Positions 27,116 to 37,229 are shown, numbered from the stretch's first letter. The stretch is DNA of 64,000 bases from Flavipsychrobacter stenotrophus (GCF_002954265.1 NZ_PPSL01000003.1:620001-684000); one strand, 5' to 3'. Notes: a model not told the origin generated them from the sequence alone. Numbers and translations: made by a program.

Positions 27116-27949
27116 ATGAATCCGATAGTAATCTTTTTTGAATCTAACGCAGGTAAGTACATTAAGAATCTGATCATAGGTCTTGGAGCATCTGTGGTAT
27201 TGATGGGTGCCCTCTTTAAGATCCAGCACTGGCCAGGTGCAAGTATCATGCTTACTTCAGGTATGATCACCGAGGCTGTCATCTTCGCGATGCTTGGTCT
27301 GCTCCCGCCACACAGTGATTACTACTGGGAGCGTTTTTACCCTGGTATCACTGAAAACCCACACGTTGAGGCTTTCAAAAAAGGTATCAAGCATGTAGGT
27401 GCTCATGCAGCAGAGGAAAAGAAAGGTGGTTCTGGATTGGCTTCTATGGATAAAATGCTCGAAGAAGCTAAGATCACTCCTGAAAGTATGAAACGCCTGG
27501 GCGAGAATTTCAATAAATTCGGTCAGACTGTTGATCAGATAAAGGATATCACCAACATCACTGCCTCTACAGAAGCCTATTCTAAGGGTGCACGTGAAGC
27601 TGCCGAAGCTTTGGGTCAGATGAAAGCAACTTTCCAGGGTGCGTCTAAAACTATGGGTGCATTCAATGATGCTGCTGCCGATACTGTTAATTTCCACAGT
27701 CAGGTTAAAGTATTGTCTAAGAACCTCGGTACTTTGAACCAGATCTATGAAGTAGAACTGCAGGATGCAAACAATCACCTGAAAGCTATGAACAAGTTCT
27801 ATAGCAACCTTGTTACAGCGTCTGATGCTATGGCATCAAGTGCTAAGGATGCGACCAGCGCTAAGGAGCAGATCGGTCTGTTGGCTACAAACCTTACTAC
27901 CTTGAACAAGGTATACGGCAACATGCTGTCTGCAATGCAGGGCCGCTAG
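27116..27949 (+). CDS. gldL: T9SS motor membrane protein GldL
   Basis: 277 residues. Two transmembrane helices at the N-terminus (about 15-35 and 45-65, linked by FKIQHWPGAS) are followed by a long cytoplasmic helical domain, including coiled-coil stretches around residues 115-270. The conserved Glu in the second helix (MITEAVIFAML) is thought to carry the proton-driven rotation of the GldLM motor. The C-terminal region is rich in Ala, Thr and Asn. Sits between gldK and gldM on the same strand. Confidence 0.96.
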   Translation: MNPIVIFFESNAGKYIKNLIIGLGASVVLMGALFKIQHWPGASIMLTSGMITEAVIFAMLGLLPPHSDYYWERFYPGITENPHVEAFKKGIKHVGAHAAEEKKGGSGLASMDKMLEEAKITPESMKRLGENFNKFGQTVDQIKDITNITASTEAYSKGAREAAEALGQMKATFQGASKTMGAFNDAAADTVNFHSQVKVLSKNLGTLNQIYEVELQDANNHLKAMNKFYSNLVTASDAMASSAKDATSAKEQIGLLATNLTTLNKVYGNMLSAMQGR

Positions 27950-28005
27950 TAGCTGATAATACGAACGAAACATTATTATAACTCACTTATAGTAAAAGAT
28001 AAAGA

Positions 28006-29583
28006 ATGTCTATACCTAAAGAGCCGCGGCAGATAATGATCAACCTGATGTATCTGGTTTTGACTGCACTGCTGGCCCTCAATGTATCTAATGAGATCCT
28101 CAATGCCTTCAGAACATTGAGCACTAGTATGAATAGGTCTAATGAATCCATTGACGCAAGAACTAAGGATTTGTACGCTGCAATCATAGCCAGTGAAAAA
28201 GAAACAGGTCAGGCTGATAAGGTAAGACCTTACAGAATTCAGGCCGATGAAGTGGTTAAACAATCCAATGACATGGTTAAGTACCTTGATGATTGGAAGA
28301 AAAAGATCATAGTTGAAGCTGGTGGTTATTCTGCTGAAGAACCGGGTATGCCTGATAAGATGGACAACATCGATGCAACTACTACATTGCTTGTTGAAAG
28401 GAAAGGTGGAACTGAATTGCAGAAGAGAATTACTGAATTAAGGCAATTCCTGTTAAATCAGATCCCGAAAGACTCAGCTTCATTGAGTCCATTTATGCCG
28501 CTTGTCGTTGAACCGGCACACAAAAACCATGACCACAACCCAACAGGTGACTGGAACATTGGTAACTTTGAGCATATGCCCGCAATTGCTGCTTTGGCTA
28601 TGTTCTCTAAGTTCCAGAACGATGTACGCAGTTCTGAAGCGATCGTTATCAAGAAGTTGGCTGAGTTATCTCACGCTCGTGACCTGAAGTATGATACTAC
28701 AGCTGCCGTTGCCGTTCCTAAAACTACCTATGCACTGGTTGGTGATAAGATCGAGGCTACAATATTGTTGGCTGCCTTCAATAAGAGCAATATGCCTACA
28801 TTGGCTATCTCTCAGGGAGGTGGTAACAAGAAGCCTGCAAAGAACGGTGTTATTGAGTGGGAGACTGTAGCTGCTGGTACTGGTGTACAAACAGTTAAGG
28901 GTACCATTACTTTGGAAACAGCGGAGCAGGGTAAGATCACTAAACCATGGTCTTTCGACTACATGGTGGGTACTACCGGTGCATCATTGCAGTTGGATAA
29001 GATGAACGTATTTTACATTGGTGTTGACAACCCGGTAACTGTTAGTGCTGCAGGTTATTCAATAGAAGACGTTTATCTGAAGTTGCCTCCTGGTGGTACT
29101 GCTACCGGTGGTAATGGTAAGTACATGATCAACTGTACTACACCAAACCCTAATTTCATGGTAGATATCATGGCTAAGTCAAAAGACAGAACTGCCGCTG
29201 ACATCAAGGTTTCTTCAATGCCAATTCGTGTAAAATACATCCCCGATCCTGTTGCATATCTGTTAGGCAAAAGAGAAGGTATGATGAGTGCAGGTCAGTT
29301 TAAGGTAGCAATTGCACCACAGGCTGTTCTCGAAAAATTCGAATTTGAAGCCAAATTCCAGATCACTGAATTTACCGTTGCTATGTTGATCAAAGGTGGA
29401 GACTATGTGCCTGGTATGACTTGTAAAACAGCAACAGGTGCTAGATTTTCTGATAATCCTGAACTTATTAAGAGACAAGCAATGGCTAGGCCTGGTGACA
29501 GGATCTTTATTGAAGGAATAAAAGGTATTGGCCCGGATAAGAAGCCAAGGTCTCTGAACTCCATCATTTTGACGTTGAATTAA
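28006..29583 (+). CDS. gldM: T9SS motor / periplasmic shaft protein GldM
   Basis: 525 residues. One N-terminal transmembrane helix (about residues 12-33, INLMYLVLTALLALNVSNE) carries the residues that contact GldL. The rest is the periplasmic shaft of four domains, D1 helical and D2-D4 beta-rich, that reaches up to the GldKN ring. Family landmarks include PRQIMINLMYLVLTALLA and the D4 segment FEFEAKFQITEFTVAM. With GldL it forms the rotary motor that powers T9SS export and gliding. Confidence 0.96.
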   Translation: MSIPKEPRQIMINLMYLVLTALLALNVSNEILNAFRTLSTSMNRSNESIDARTKDLYAAIIASEKETGQADKVRPYRIQADEVVKQSNDMVKYLDDWKKKIIVEAGGYSAEEPGMPDKMDNIDATTTLLVERKGGTELQKRITELRQFLLNQIPKDSASLSPFMPLVVEPAHKNHDHNPTGDWNIGNFEHMPAIAALAMFSKFQNDVRSSEAIVIKKLAELSHARDLKYDTTAAVAVPKTTYALVGDKIEATILLAAFNKSNMPTLAISQGGGNKKPAKNGVIEWETVAAGTGVQTVKGTITLETAEQGKITKPWSFDYMVGTTGASLQLDKMNVFYIGVDNPVTVSAAGYSIEDVYLKLPPGGTATGGNGKYMINCTTPNPNFMVDIMAKSKDRTAADIKVSSMPIRVKYIPDPVAYLLGKREGMMSAGQFKVAIAPQAVLEKFEFEAKFQITEFTVAMLIKGGDYVPGMTCKTATGARFSDNPELIKRQAMARPGDRIFIEGIKGIGPDKKPRSLNSIILTLN

Positions 29584-29608
29584 TTAACTTTGTAAAAACA
29601 ATAAGGAT

Positions 29609-30535
29609 ATGAAAATCCTGAATTTCAATAAATTTAATCTTACAGTTGCATTGATGCTGGGTTGTTCTGCTGCTTTCGCTCAGAAGGGTACTGCAAAAGA
29701 CGAGCCTGTAGGTGCAGCGGGAGACCAGGGTGTTAGCACTAACTGGAAACCATCATTGGTTAACGATGGTAGCTATGACCGTGTAAAGCATGTAGGTGCG
29801 CCTATTCCTTGGCAATACATCCGCGAGGCTGACGTGCTGTGGAAGAAAAAAGTGTGGAGAGAGATCGACACACGTGAAAAACAGAACATTGGTTTCCGTT
29901 ATCAGGGTGATGAAAATACCGGTGGTGGTATGTTCATAGAAATCCTGATCGATGGTATTAAGAAGGGTAAGATAACTGCCTATTCTACTTTCGACGATCG
30001 TTTCACCAGCAAGCTCACTAAAGAGCAGGTTATGGAAAAGATCGCTCCTAAGGCAGATAGCCAGGAAGTAGAAGATCCGGTTACCGGCCAGAAGTTCTGG
30101 AAGGTCGTGATCAACGAATTCAAGCCTGAAACTGTAACTAAATTCAGGGTTAAGGAAGAGTGGTTGTTCGATCGTAACCAGGGTAAGATGGTGGTTCACA
30201 TCATCGGTATAGCTCCGGTTAAGGATGAGTATGGCGAAGACGGTACCTACAGAGGTCCGGTAGCTATGTTCTGGTTGTATTACCCACAGATCCGCGAAAC
30301 TTTGTCTAACTACGAAGTATTCAATCCGCAGAATGACGTTTACCGTTATACATGGGATGAATTCTTTGAAGCTCGTCAGTTCTCCAGCAAGATCACTAAG
30401 GTGAGCAATTCACTCGATCAGAGGTTTGAAGACATCTATGGCACCGACCCACGTGGTAGAATGGAGCAGTTGTATGAAAGCCAACAGAACGCAATAGACA
30501 TTTTCAACAAAGAACACGATATGTGGGTTTATTAA
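29609..30535 (+). CDS. gldN: T9SS periplasmic ring protein GldN
   Basis: 308 residues with a Sec signal peptide ending near AFAQK. The body matches GldN/PorN, with IPWQYIREADVLWKKKVWREID and, near the C-terminus, YTWDEFFEARQFSSKI and DIYGTDPRGRMEQLYESQ. It binds GldK to form the ring complex on the periplasmic face of the outer membrane. It is the last gene of the operon; 25 bp separate it from gldM and a strong terminator follows. Confidence 0.96.
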   Translation: MKILNFNKFNLTVALMLGCSAAFAQKGTAKDEPVGAAGDQGVSTNWKPSLVNDGSYDRVKHVGAPIPWQYIREADVLWKKKVWREIDTREKQNIGFRYQGDENTGGGMFIEILIDGIKKGKITAYSTFDDRFTSKLTKEQVMEKIAPKADSQEVEDPVTGQKFWKVVINEFKPETVTKFRVKEEWLFDRNQGKMVVHIIGIAPVKDEYGEDGTYRGPVAMFWLYYPQIRETLSNYEVFNPQNDVYRYTWDEFFEARQFSSKITKVSNSLDQRFEDIYGTDPRGRMEQLYESQQNAIDIFNKEHDMWVY

Positions 30536-30555
30536 TCCGCTTATAGTATATTTAA

Positions 30556-30585
30556 AAAGCGCTGCATCTTGCAGCGCTTTTTTTA
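30556..30585 (+). terminator. Terminator of the gldKLMN operon
   Basis: AAAGCGCTGC pairs perfectly with GCAGCGCTTT across a 5-nt loop and is followed by a T-run. Confidence 0.92.
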
Positions 30586-30610
30586 TTATTTTGCAACCTT
30601 ATTCTTTTTC

Positions 30611-31342
30611 ATGAGTACTACACAAAAACCACGGCTCGAAGTTTGCCTCTCTCCCGCACTATTACATCTGTATGATACTACAAATACTGTAGTGGTCATC
30701 ATTGATATTTTCAGGGCTACCTCTACTATTACTGCGGTACTACATAATGGCGCCAAATGTGTTATTCCGGTAGCGTCGGTAGCTGAGTGCATATCCCTGG
30801 GTAATGAGATTCCCGGCAGCATTACTGCCGGTGAAAGAGATGGTAAAGTGGCCGACGGACTTCAGTATGGCAACTCTCCTTTGGAGTATCCGCGTGGTTT
30901 TATTGAAGATAAAGTACTTGTGTTGACTACCACTAATGGTACAAGGTTGCTACACATGGTCAAGGATTCTGCAGCTATTGTAATAGGCTCCTTCCTTAAC
31001 CTTCAAGCTATATGCGATTATCTGGTAAGTGAGGGTAAGAACGTACTACTTGGCTGCTCTTCGTGGAAGGATCGCTTCAATATGGAAGATACTTTATTTG
31101 CTGGTGCTGTAGTGAGTAAAGTGGGTGATAAATTCGACATCAATTGTGATAGTGCGCGTGCTGCAAAAATGCTATACGAGGTATCAACAGGTGAAAACCT
31201 ATTAGAATTCCTAAAAGACAGCTCGCATTATCGCCGCTTGTCCGGTTTTGGATTGATCGACGATATGAAATACTGTGTCACGCCTGATCTTCACCCTATT
31301 GTGCCAATATTACAGGGCGCTGAGATTGTAGCATTTAAGTAG
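30611..31342 (+). CDS. 2-phosphosulfolactate phosphatase family protein (ComB)
   Basis: 243 residues. The family pattern is clear: VVVIIDIFRATSTITAVLHNGA near the start, then TAGERDGKVADGLQYGNSP, VLTTTNGTRLL and CSSWKDRFNMEDTLFAGAVV. ComB removes phosphate from 2-phosphosulfolactate to give sulfolactate, Mg-dependent, first known from coenzyme M synthesis in methanogens. Bacterial homologues occur without that pathway and their natural substrate is open; no other sulfonate gene lies nearby. The ATG at 30611 excludes an N-terminal hydrophobic stretch overlapping the terminator hairpin. Confidence 0.88.
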   Translation: MSTTQKPRLEVCLSPALLHLYDTTNTVVVIIDIFRATSTITAVLHNGAKCVIPVASVAECISLGNEIPGSITAGERDGKVADGLQYGNSPLEYPRGFIEDKVLVLTTTNGTRLLHMVKDSAAIVIGSFLNLQAICDYLVSEGKNVLLGCSSWKDRFNMEDTLFAGAVVSKVGDKFDINCDSARAAKMLYEVSTGENLLEFLKDSSHYRRLSGFGLIDDMKYCVTPDLHPIVPILQGAEIVAFK

Positions 31343-31622
31343 CTAATTACAGTAAATGTGTGTCCCTTGAAATAGGGAGCGAGTTGGGGTGTGGGCATTT
31401 GAATATATGATTCATGTGGGGTAGTAAGTGCATTTGATCATGCCGGATATATCATATATTTTATTTCAATATTGTCAGTTTCGGCAAAAGCGCCTAGCTG
31501 TCCATGAATGCAGATAACTGATGTGTGTGGTAGCAAGATGAGGTAGACTCTTAGAATATAACGTAGATGCACTATCCACACACTTTTAAGCTTTTACTTT
31601 TTACTTTTTACTTAGCATCCGC
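31343..31622. other. Intergenic region
   Basis: 280 bp without a supported gene. Just before the next start codon there is a low-complexity tract in which CTTTTTA is repeated three times (31587-31613). A similar T-rich tract with repeated TTTTTA units precedes the DUF255 gene at 23550-23580. Confidence 0.4.
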
Positions 31623-33677
31623 ATGGCAAAGAAGACCAATAATCAGACTAACATAAACAGGCCTGTTCAGCAGAAGCCGCTGCAGCAGAAGCCGGTCGCC
31701 GCCACTAAAGCTGCAACTACCCCAATGTCTGATATGCAGAAGCATTTAATGGCTGTTGTGGGTGTCGCTATTACGACATTCATGTTCCTTAAAGTGTCGT
31801 TGCTCAATCAATTCACCAATTGGGATGACCCAGGTTATGTACTCAACAATCCGTTGGTCAAAGACATTTCCGGTGAAGGGATAAAGAACATCTTCTCTTT
31901 AAGCAATCCGGTAATGGGTAACTACCATCCGCTGACTATCCTCACCTACGCATTTGATTATGATAGTGCCAATCTTGATGCGTATCACTACCACTTGCAA
32001 AGTCTGTTGTTTCACATAGCCACTACGCTCCTCGTTTACTGTTTCGTATGGCTGTTATCTAAACGATTCATAGCTGCTATTATTACTGCAATTCTGTTTG
32101 GCTTGCACCCTATGCACATAGAGTCAGTGGCATGGGTAGCGGGTCGTAAAGACGTGGTATACGGCTTCTTCTACATGTCAGCTTGCATCTCCTACATTTA
32201 CTACATAAGAGCAGAAGGTTCTAAAAAGTGGCTGTTTTACCTTGGTGTAGCCGTTTTGTATGCAGCCTCCTTATTGTCTAAGCCAGTTGCTGTCGTATTG
32301 CCTGTTACCCTCTTACTTATAGATTACTTTGAAGGTCGTATCTGGAAGTCGGTAAGCGCCGAAGGGAAACCTGTAATAACATTGCAGAACATCAATTTTT
32401 TTGTGTTGGTGGAAAAGCTGCCCTTGTTCGCAATGTCGGTTCTGGCAGGTATTAAGTCATTGCAAGACCAGCGGGTGTTTGGGGCATTAGATACGCAGGG
32501 TGAAAAGTTCGGCACACTTGAGCGTTTGGGTCTGGGTGGCTACGCGCTCATCACCTATTTATGGAAGACGGTAGTACCTATTAAGCTACTCTGTTTTTAC
32601 CCCTACCCACTAAAGGAAGAAGGCGCTCTGCCTGCAGTTTACTATATCTATCTGGTCATTGCGATTGGAGTATTGGCAGGTTCTTTCTGGTTCTTCCGTA
32701 AGAACAAAGCAATTGTTTTTGGTATCATGTTCTTTCTGGTCAACATAGCATTACTATTACAGTTTATACCTGTGGGTGGTGCTATCATAGCAGACAGGTA
32801 TAGCTACCTGCCTTACATCGGTTTGTTCTTTATACTGGGTTGGTGTATCTCGGTATTATTCGATTCCGAGCAAACAGTAATGGCCGGAAAGAGCGCACTA
32901 GCCGCCATGGGAGTAGCTGTTTTTGTGTTGGGCTATATGAGTAATGAACGTTGCAAGGTGTGGTATGATGGTATGAGCCTTTGGAGAGACGAGATAGAAA
33001 TAGAACCGGTTCGCGCCCCTAATGGCTACAATAATCTGGGCTTTTTTTACTTCAATAAGTTCAATAGTTCTGTCGATCCTAAGGAAAGAAAACTCTATTA
33101 TGATTCATCTTTCTACCTCTTGAATAAGGCAATTCAATTACAGCCTAAGTTTGTCAACCCATATATTTCATTAGGTGAACTGATGCGCAGTAATAATCAG
33201 TTCGATCTGGCGAAGCAGTATTACTATAAAGGCTTGTCGCTGGATAAGACAGACATGGGTTCCAATGCCTACCTTGGTCTGGCAGTTATTTACAGTATTA
33301 CCCGCAAAGACGATTCGGCAATTTTCTGCTATAAAGAGACCCTAAGGTTAAAGCCATACAACCCGGAGGCACACAGTAATTTCGCTAACTTCCTGGATAT
33401 GACCAACCAGAAAGACAAGGCAATTGTGGAGTATGGTGTAGCCATCGATCAGAACCCGGACATATTTCAGCCATACTTGAACAGGGCCAGGGCATTTCAG
33501 CGCATGAATAAATGTGATGAGGCTTTCAGAGATTTCAATAAGGCATTGCAGATAGAACCTAAGATGGGTGAGATCTACTTTGCCCGTGCTGTATGCTTCG
33601 ATATGAAGGGAGATAAGGCCGCGGCAGATAAAGACCGTCAGACAGCCGCTAAGCTGGGTTATGCCCCGCAGAGGTAA
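31623..33677 (+). CDS. TMTC-like integral membrane glycosyltransferase with TPR repeats
   Basis: 684 residues. A Gln/Pro/Ala-rich cytoplasmic tail is followed by about nine to ten membrane helices, then a C-terminal tail of about 220 residues with five or so TPR repeats. The first extracytoplasmic loop has the GT-C acidic motif in FTNWDDPGYVLNN, and HPMHIESVAWVAGRKDVVYG is the signature shared with the TMTC/DUF1736 O-mannosyltransferase family. It may transfer a sugar from a lipid-linked donor to secreted proteins. The donor and target are unknown. Confidence 0.82.
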   Translation: MAKKTNNQTNINRPVQQKPLQQKPVAATKAATTPMSDMQKHLMAVVGVAITTFMFLKVSLLNQFTNWDDPGYVLNNPLVKDISGEGIKNIFSLSNPVMGNYHPLTILTYAFDYDSANLDAYHYHLQSLLFHIATTLLVYCFVWLLSKRFIAAIITAILFGLHPMHIESVAWVAGRKDVVYGFFYMSACISYIYYIRAEGSKKWLFYLGVAVLYAASLLSKPVAVVLPVTLLLIDYFEGRIWKSVSAEGKPVITLQNINFFVLVEKLPLFAMSVLAGIKSLQDQRVFGALDTQGEKFGTLERLGLGGYALITYLWKTVVPIKLLCFYPYPLKEEGALPAVYYIYLVIAIGVLAGSFWFFRKNKAIVFGIMFFLVNIALLLQFIPVGGAIIADRYSYLPYIGLFFILGWCISVLFDSEQTVMAGKSALAAMGVAVFVLGYMSNERCKVWYDGMSLWRDEIEIEPVRAPNGYNNLGFFYFNKFNSSVDPKERKLYYDSSFYLLNKAIQLQPKFVNPYISLGELMRSNNQFDLAKQYYYKGLSLDKTDMGSNAYLGLAVIYSITRKDDSAIFCYKETLRLKPYNPEAHSNFANFLDMTNQKDKAIVEYGVAIDQNPDIFQPYLNRARAFQRMNKCDEAFRDFNKALQIEPKMGEIYFARAVCFDMKGDKAAADKDRQTAAKLGYAPQR

Positions 33678-33745
33678 TGTTAGCACTACAAAAGAGGCTA
33701 TCATAACAACTAATTTATTTACTTTGCTCAAAAAATAACGATACA

Positions 33746-34936
33746 ATGTCTAGTACTTCATTTTATACCCGCCTCCAGGGCGAACTTAAGGAAATAGAAG
33801 ATGCAGGTCTTTTTAAGAAAGAACGCATAATAGAATCTGAACAGGGTGCGGAAATATTGGTGAATGGCAAGAAGGTGCTCAACTTTTGTGCTAACAATTA
33901 TCTGGGCCTGTCGTCTCATCCTAAGGTAATTGAAGCTACACATAAGGCTATCGATCATCGTGGATATGGTATGAGCTCTGTACGTTTCATATGCGGTACG
34001 CAAGATATTCACCGTGAGCTGGAGCAGAAACTAGCTAAGTTCCTCGGTACTGAAGATACTATACTCTACGTAGCATGTTTCGATGCTAATGGTGGCGTAT
34101 TTGAGCCATTGCTAGGCGAGCAGGATGCCATTATATCTGATGAGTTGAACCACGCCTCTATCATTGATGGCGTGCGTTTGTGTAAGGCCAGGAGAGGTCG
34201 TTACAAGCACAACGATATGGCCGATCTTGAGGCCCAGTTACAGGCTAATATGGATGCCCGTACGCGCATGATAGTTACCGACTCCGTATTCTCTATGGAT
34301 GGTACCATTGCCCAGTTAGACAAGATCTGCGACCTTGCTGATAAGTACGATGCATTGGTAATGATCGATGAAAGCCACTCCTCAGGCTTTATGGGCGCTA
34401 CAGGCCGTGGCGTGCATGAGTTGTGCGGTGTTATGGGGCGTATAGATATTATTACCGGCACATTAGGTAAGGCACTTGGTGGTGCATCTGGTGGTTTCAC
34501 CAGCGGTAAGAAAGAAGTGATAGATATGCTGCGTCAGCGCAGCCGTCCCTATCTGTTCTCTAATTCATTGGCTCCATCTATCACAGGCGCATCAATAGCG
34601 GTGCTGGATATGCTTAGCGAAACAACTGAACTACGCGATAAGCTGGAAGATAACACGTTATATTTCCGCAAGCGCATGACAGATGCAGGTTTCGATATAA
34701 AGCCGGGTACACATCCTATCTGCCCGTTGATGTTGTATGATGCAGTTGTAGCCCAGAAATTTGCCGCACAGATGTTGGAAGAAGGTATCTATGTTGTAGG
34801 CTTCTTCTTCCCTGTAGTGCCAAGGGGCCAGGCTCGTATCCGTGTACAGATATCTGCCGGTCACGACCGTCACCATCTGGATACCGCTATCGATGCCTTC
34901 ATCAAAGTAGGTAAGGACCTTGGTGTGATCAAGTAA
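33746..34936 (+). CDS. kbl: Glycine C-acetyltransferase (2-amino-3-ketobutyrate CoA ligase)
   Basis: 396 residues, PLP-dependent alpha-oxoamine synthase. Landmarks: [14 protein letters not shown] near the start, [18 protein letters not shown], and the PLP lysine in [13 protein letters not shown]. The C-terminal [19 protein letters not shown] is typical of KBL and sets it apart from serine palmitoyltransferase and BioF. It cleaves 2-amino-3-oxobutyrate with CoA to glycine and acetyl-CoA in threonine breakdown. No threonine dehydrogenase gene lies next to it. A terminator follows. Confidence 0.95.
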   Translation: MSSTSFYTRLQGELKEIEDAGLFKKERIIESEQGAEILVNGKKVLNFCANNYLGLSSHPKVIEATHKAIDHRGYGMSSVRFICGTQDIHRELEQKLAKFLGTEDTILYVACFDANGGVFEPLLGEQDAIISDELNHASIIDGVRLCKARRGRYKHNDMADLEAQLQANMDARTRMIVTDSVFSMDGTIAQLDKICDLADKYDALVMIDESHSSGFMGATGRGVHELCGVMGRIDIITGTLGKALGGASGGFTSGKKEVIDMLRQRSRPYLFSNSLAPSITGASIAVLDMLSETTELRDKLEDNTLYFRKRMTDAGFDIKPGTHPICPLMLYDAVVAQKFAAQMLEEGIYVVGFFFPVVPRGQARIRVQISAGHDRHHLDTAIDAFIKVGKDLGVIK

Positions 34937-34961
34937 TCATTTTCAGCAATACACTTTTATG

Positions 34962-34996
34962 CGCCAGACAGCTGAAACCTGTCTGGCGTTGTCTTT
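34962..34996 (+). terminator. Terminator after kbl
   Basis: CGCCAGACAG pairs with CTGTCTGGCG across an 7-nt loop and is followed by TTGTCTTT. The T-tract is interrupted, so termination may be partial. Confidence 0.75.
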
Positions 34997-35028
34997 CCCA
35001 ATAACTACATTTTTTGTAATTTTATGGT

Positions 35029-35619
35029 ATGGACGTAAGAGAACCTGCCATAGCTTACAGCAACAAGCGCTACACTATAGAAGAATATCTGGAGATGGAA
35101 AATGCTTCGGAAGAAAAACATGAGTATTACAAAGGGGAAATAATTGCAATGGCGGGAACTAAAATGCCGCATAATGAGATCACCTCTAATCTGGCTACTG
35201 AACTGGGGGCTCAATTAAGAGGATCTGGCTGCAAGCCTTACGGAAGTGACTTAAGAGTCTATATTGAGAAAAACTCTTTGTTCACATACCCCGATCTTAG
35301 TATCATATGTGGGAAGAAGGAATCACGCAACAATGATGATTTCAATATTCTCAATCCTTCTGTACTTTTTGAAGTATTGTCTGAGTCTTCAAAAGATTAT
35401 GACCGAGGTAGTAAATGTATGCTGTACAGGGACATCTCAACTTTAAAGACGTATGTTATTATCGATTCACTTTCTTTAAAGGTAGAAGCCTATTCTATTA
35501 ATAGCGGAGGGTTATGGGAGCTTAATGAATACAGTAATATATCAGATACATTTCTTATTTCAAACCTTAATATGTCGATTGCTTTAAAGGATATATACGA
35601 TGGGGTGAACTTTGAATAA
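35029..35619 (+). CDS. Uma2-family (DUF820) restriction-endonuclease-fold protein
   Basis: 196 residues. The PD-(D/E)xK core is visible: YKGEIIAMAG in the first strand, TYPDLSIICGK with the catalytic Asp, and LFEVLSESSKDYDRGSKCMLYRD. The family is widespread and multicopy in cyanobacteria and Bacteroidota and is thought to contain DNA nucleases of unknown role, often linked to mobile DNA. No transposon ends are visible around this copy. Confidence 0.9.
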   Translation: MDVREPAIAYSNKRYTIEEYLEMENASEEKHEYYKGEIIAMAGTKMPHNEITSNLATELGAQLRGSGCKPYGSDLRVYIEKNSLFTYPDLSIICGKKESRNNDDFNILNPSVLFEVLSESSKDYDRGSKCMLYRDISTLKTYVIIDSLSLKVEAYSINSGGLWELNEYSNISDTFLISNLNMSIALKDIYDGVNFE

Positions 35620-35723
35620 TGGAGATTACCAACTATTGACTAAGTCCTACTTTGCTGCGGCTATTATCAATTATCTCATTCCGCTATTATCATTACATTT
35701 GTATTAATAAAACATCAGGTTCA

Positions 35724-36683
35724 ATGACTCAATACTCATTTCAGCAGCATTTTGATGATAAGATAGATAGTGATAATACTATCGAAGCTAAAGATTGGAT
35801 GCCGGATGACTATCGTAAAACGCTTATCCGCCAGATATCTCAGCACGCCCACAGTGAAATAGTGGGTATGTTGCCTGAAGGTAACTGGATCAGCCGTGCC
35901 CCCACTTTACGCCGTAAAGCAGTGCTGATGGCTAAAGTACAGGACGAAGCAGGACATGGTCTGTATCTTTACAGTGCTGCAGAAACACTGGGTATCAGCC
36001 GCGATGAGATGTATAATCAATTACATACCGGTAAGGCCAAATACTCTTCAATATTCAATTACCCCACACTTACATGGGCCGATATGGGTGCGGTAGGCTG
36101 GCTGGTAGATGGCGCGGCCATCATGAACCAGGTACCGCTTTGCCGTACTTCTTACGGTCCGTATGCTCGTGCCATGGTGCGTGTATGTAAAGAAGAAAGC
36201 TTTCACCAGCGCCAGGGCTTTGAGATAATGCTCACATTGGCCAAAGGAACTGATATTCAGCGTAAAATGGCTCAGGATGCATTCAATCGTTGGTGGTGGC
36301 CTTCATTAATGATGTTTGGCCCTCCAGATGCTGAAAGCCCGAATACAGCTAATAGTGTAAGGTGGAGAATCAAGAGGCTCACTAACGACGAACTACGCCA
36401 GAAATTTGTTGACGTAACCGTAGAGCAGGCTAAAGTGCTTGGGCTGGATATGCCTGACAAAGACCTGAAATGGAACGAAGAGCGTGGTCACTACGATTTC
36501 GGTGCGATCAACTGGCCTGAGTTCTACAATGTGGTGAAGGGTAATGGCCCATGCAATAAACAACGCCTTGAAGCCCGCAGAAGTGCCTGGGAGAAAGGCC
36601 AGTGGGTGCGTGATGCAGCTACTGCTTATGCCGGCAAAAGAGCGGCACGTAAAGCAGCCGCGGTAGAAACGAAAGCCGCGTAG
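35724..36683 (+). CDS. paaA: 1,2-phenylacetyl-CoA epoxidase catalytic subunit PaaA
   Basis: About 319 residues, ferritin-like di-iron monooxygenase subunit. Iron-ligand motifs appear as [20 protein letters not shown] and [15 protein letters not shown], each supplying Glu and His ligands. The family start [22 protein letters not shown] is present. PaaA with PaaC forms the oxygenase core that epoxidises phenylacetyl-CoA. A -7-type TACATTTG lies at 35694-35701, before the ATG at 35724. paaB follows after 115 bp, unusually far for this operon. Confidence 0.95.
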   Translation: MTQYSFQQHFDDKIDSDNTIEAKDWMPDDYRKTLIRQISQHAHSEIVGMLPEGNWISRAPTLRRKAVLMAKVQDEAGHGLYLYSAAETLGISRDEMYNQLHTGKAKYSSIFNYPTLTWADMGAVGWLVDGAAIMNQVPLCRTSYGPYARAMVRVCKEESFHQRQGFEIMLTLAKGTDIQRKMAQDAFNRWWWPSLMMFGPPDAESPNTANSVRWRIKRLTNDELRQKFVDVTVEQAKVLGLDMPDKDLKWNEERGHYDFGAINWPEFYNVVKGNGPCNKQRLEARRSAWEKGQWVRDAATAYAGKRAARKAAAVETKAA

Positions 36684-36798
36684 ATAAGTAAAAACTAAAA
36701 ACTCAGGATTCTGAAAGTATCTTTATATATATTACCTTTAGGCTTTCTACTTACGACTATCTACTATTTACTAACGACTATCTACTAAAAATAAACAA
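36684..36798. repeat. paaA-paaB spacer with a direct repeat
   Basis: A 14-bp word ACGACTATCTACTA occurs twice, at 36753-36766 and 36774-36787, spaced 21 bp apart. The spacer of 115 bp between two genes normally packed tightly suggests insertion of repeat material or a separate promoter for paaB. Confidence 0.5.
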
Positions 36799-37086
36799 AT
36801 GAATAAATCAGAATGGCCTTTGTGGGAGGTGTTTATACGCAGTAAAGCAGGATTAGATCATAAACACGCGGGTAGCCTTCATGCGGCTGATGTGGAAATG
36901 GCTATTGAGAATGCCCGCGATGTATATACCCGCCGACAGGAAGGCGTGAGCATATGGGTTGTAGAAAGTAAAAATATCCATGCTTCTGATCCGGGACAGA
37001 GTGAATCTATGTACGAACCGGCAAATGATAAGATCTACCGCCACCCAACATTCTACAACCTGCCCGATGAAGTAAAGTACATGTAA
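36799..37086 (+). CDS. paaB: 1,2-phenylacetyl-CoA epoxidase subunit PaaB
   Basis: 95 residues, the usual length. The family pattern is complete: WPLWEVFIRSKAGLDHKHAGSLHAADVEMAIENARDVYTRR, then VSIWVVESKNI. PaaB is a small structural subunit that bridges the PaaAC units. A terminator follows at once, so paaC, paaD and paaE are not part of this transcript and must be sought elsewhere in the genome. Confidence 0.95.
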   Translation: MNKSEWPLWEVFIRSKAGLDHKHAGSLHAADVEMAIENARDVYTRRQEGVSIWVVESKNIHASDPGQSESMYEPANDKIYRHPTFYNLPDEVKYM

Positions 37087-37114
37087 GTGAATTTCTTCAC
37101 TAATAACCAATATT

Positions 37115-37143
37115 AAAGCCTGCTGTGTGACAGCAGGCTTTTG
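37115..37143 (+). terminator. Terminator after paaB
   Basis: AAAGCCTGCTG pairs perfectly with CAGCAGGCTTT across TGTGA and ends in TTTT. Confidence 0.88.
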
Positions 37144-37229
37144 AATTTACATTGATTAATCAAAGGGGTGATATTTTAATGCTCCACCGGATAATCAGGG
37201 AGTTTAGAACTTTGATAAAGTCTTCCGGA

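Noticed and set aside
33758-34936. kbl read as a sulfonolipid (cysteate acyltransferase) synthase
   Set aside because: The C-terminal [13 protein letters not shown] and the [11 protein letters not shown] segments match glycine C-acetyltransferase better than acyl-long-chain oxoamine synthases.
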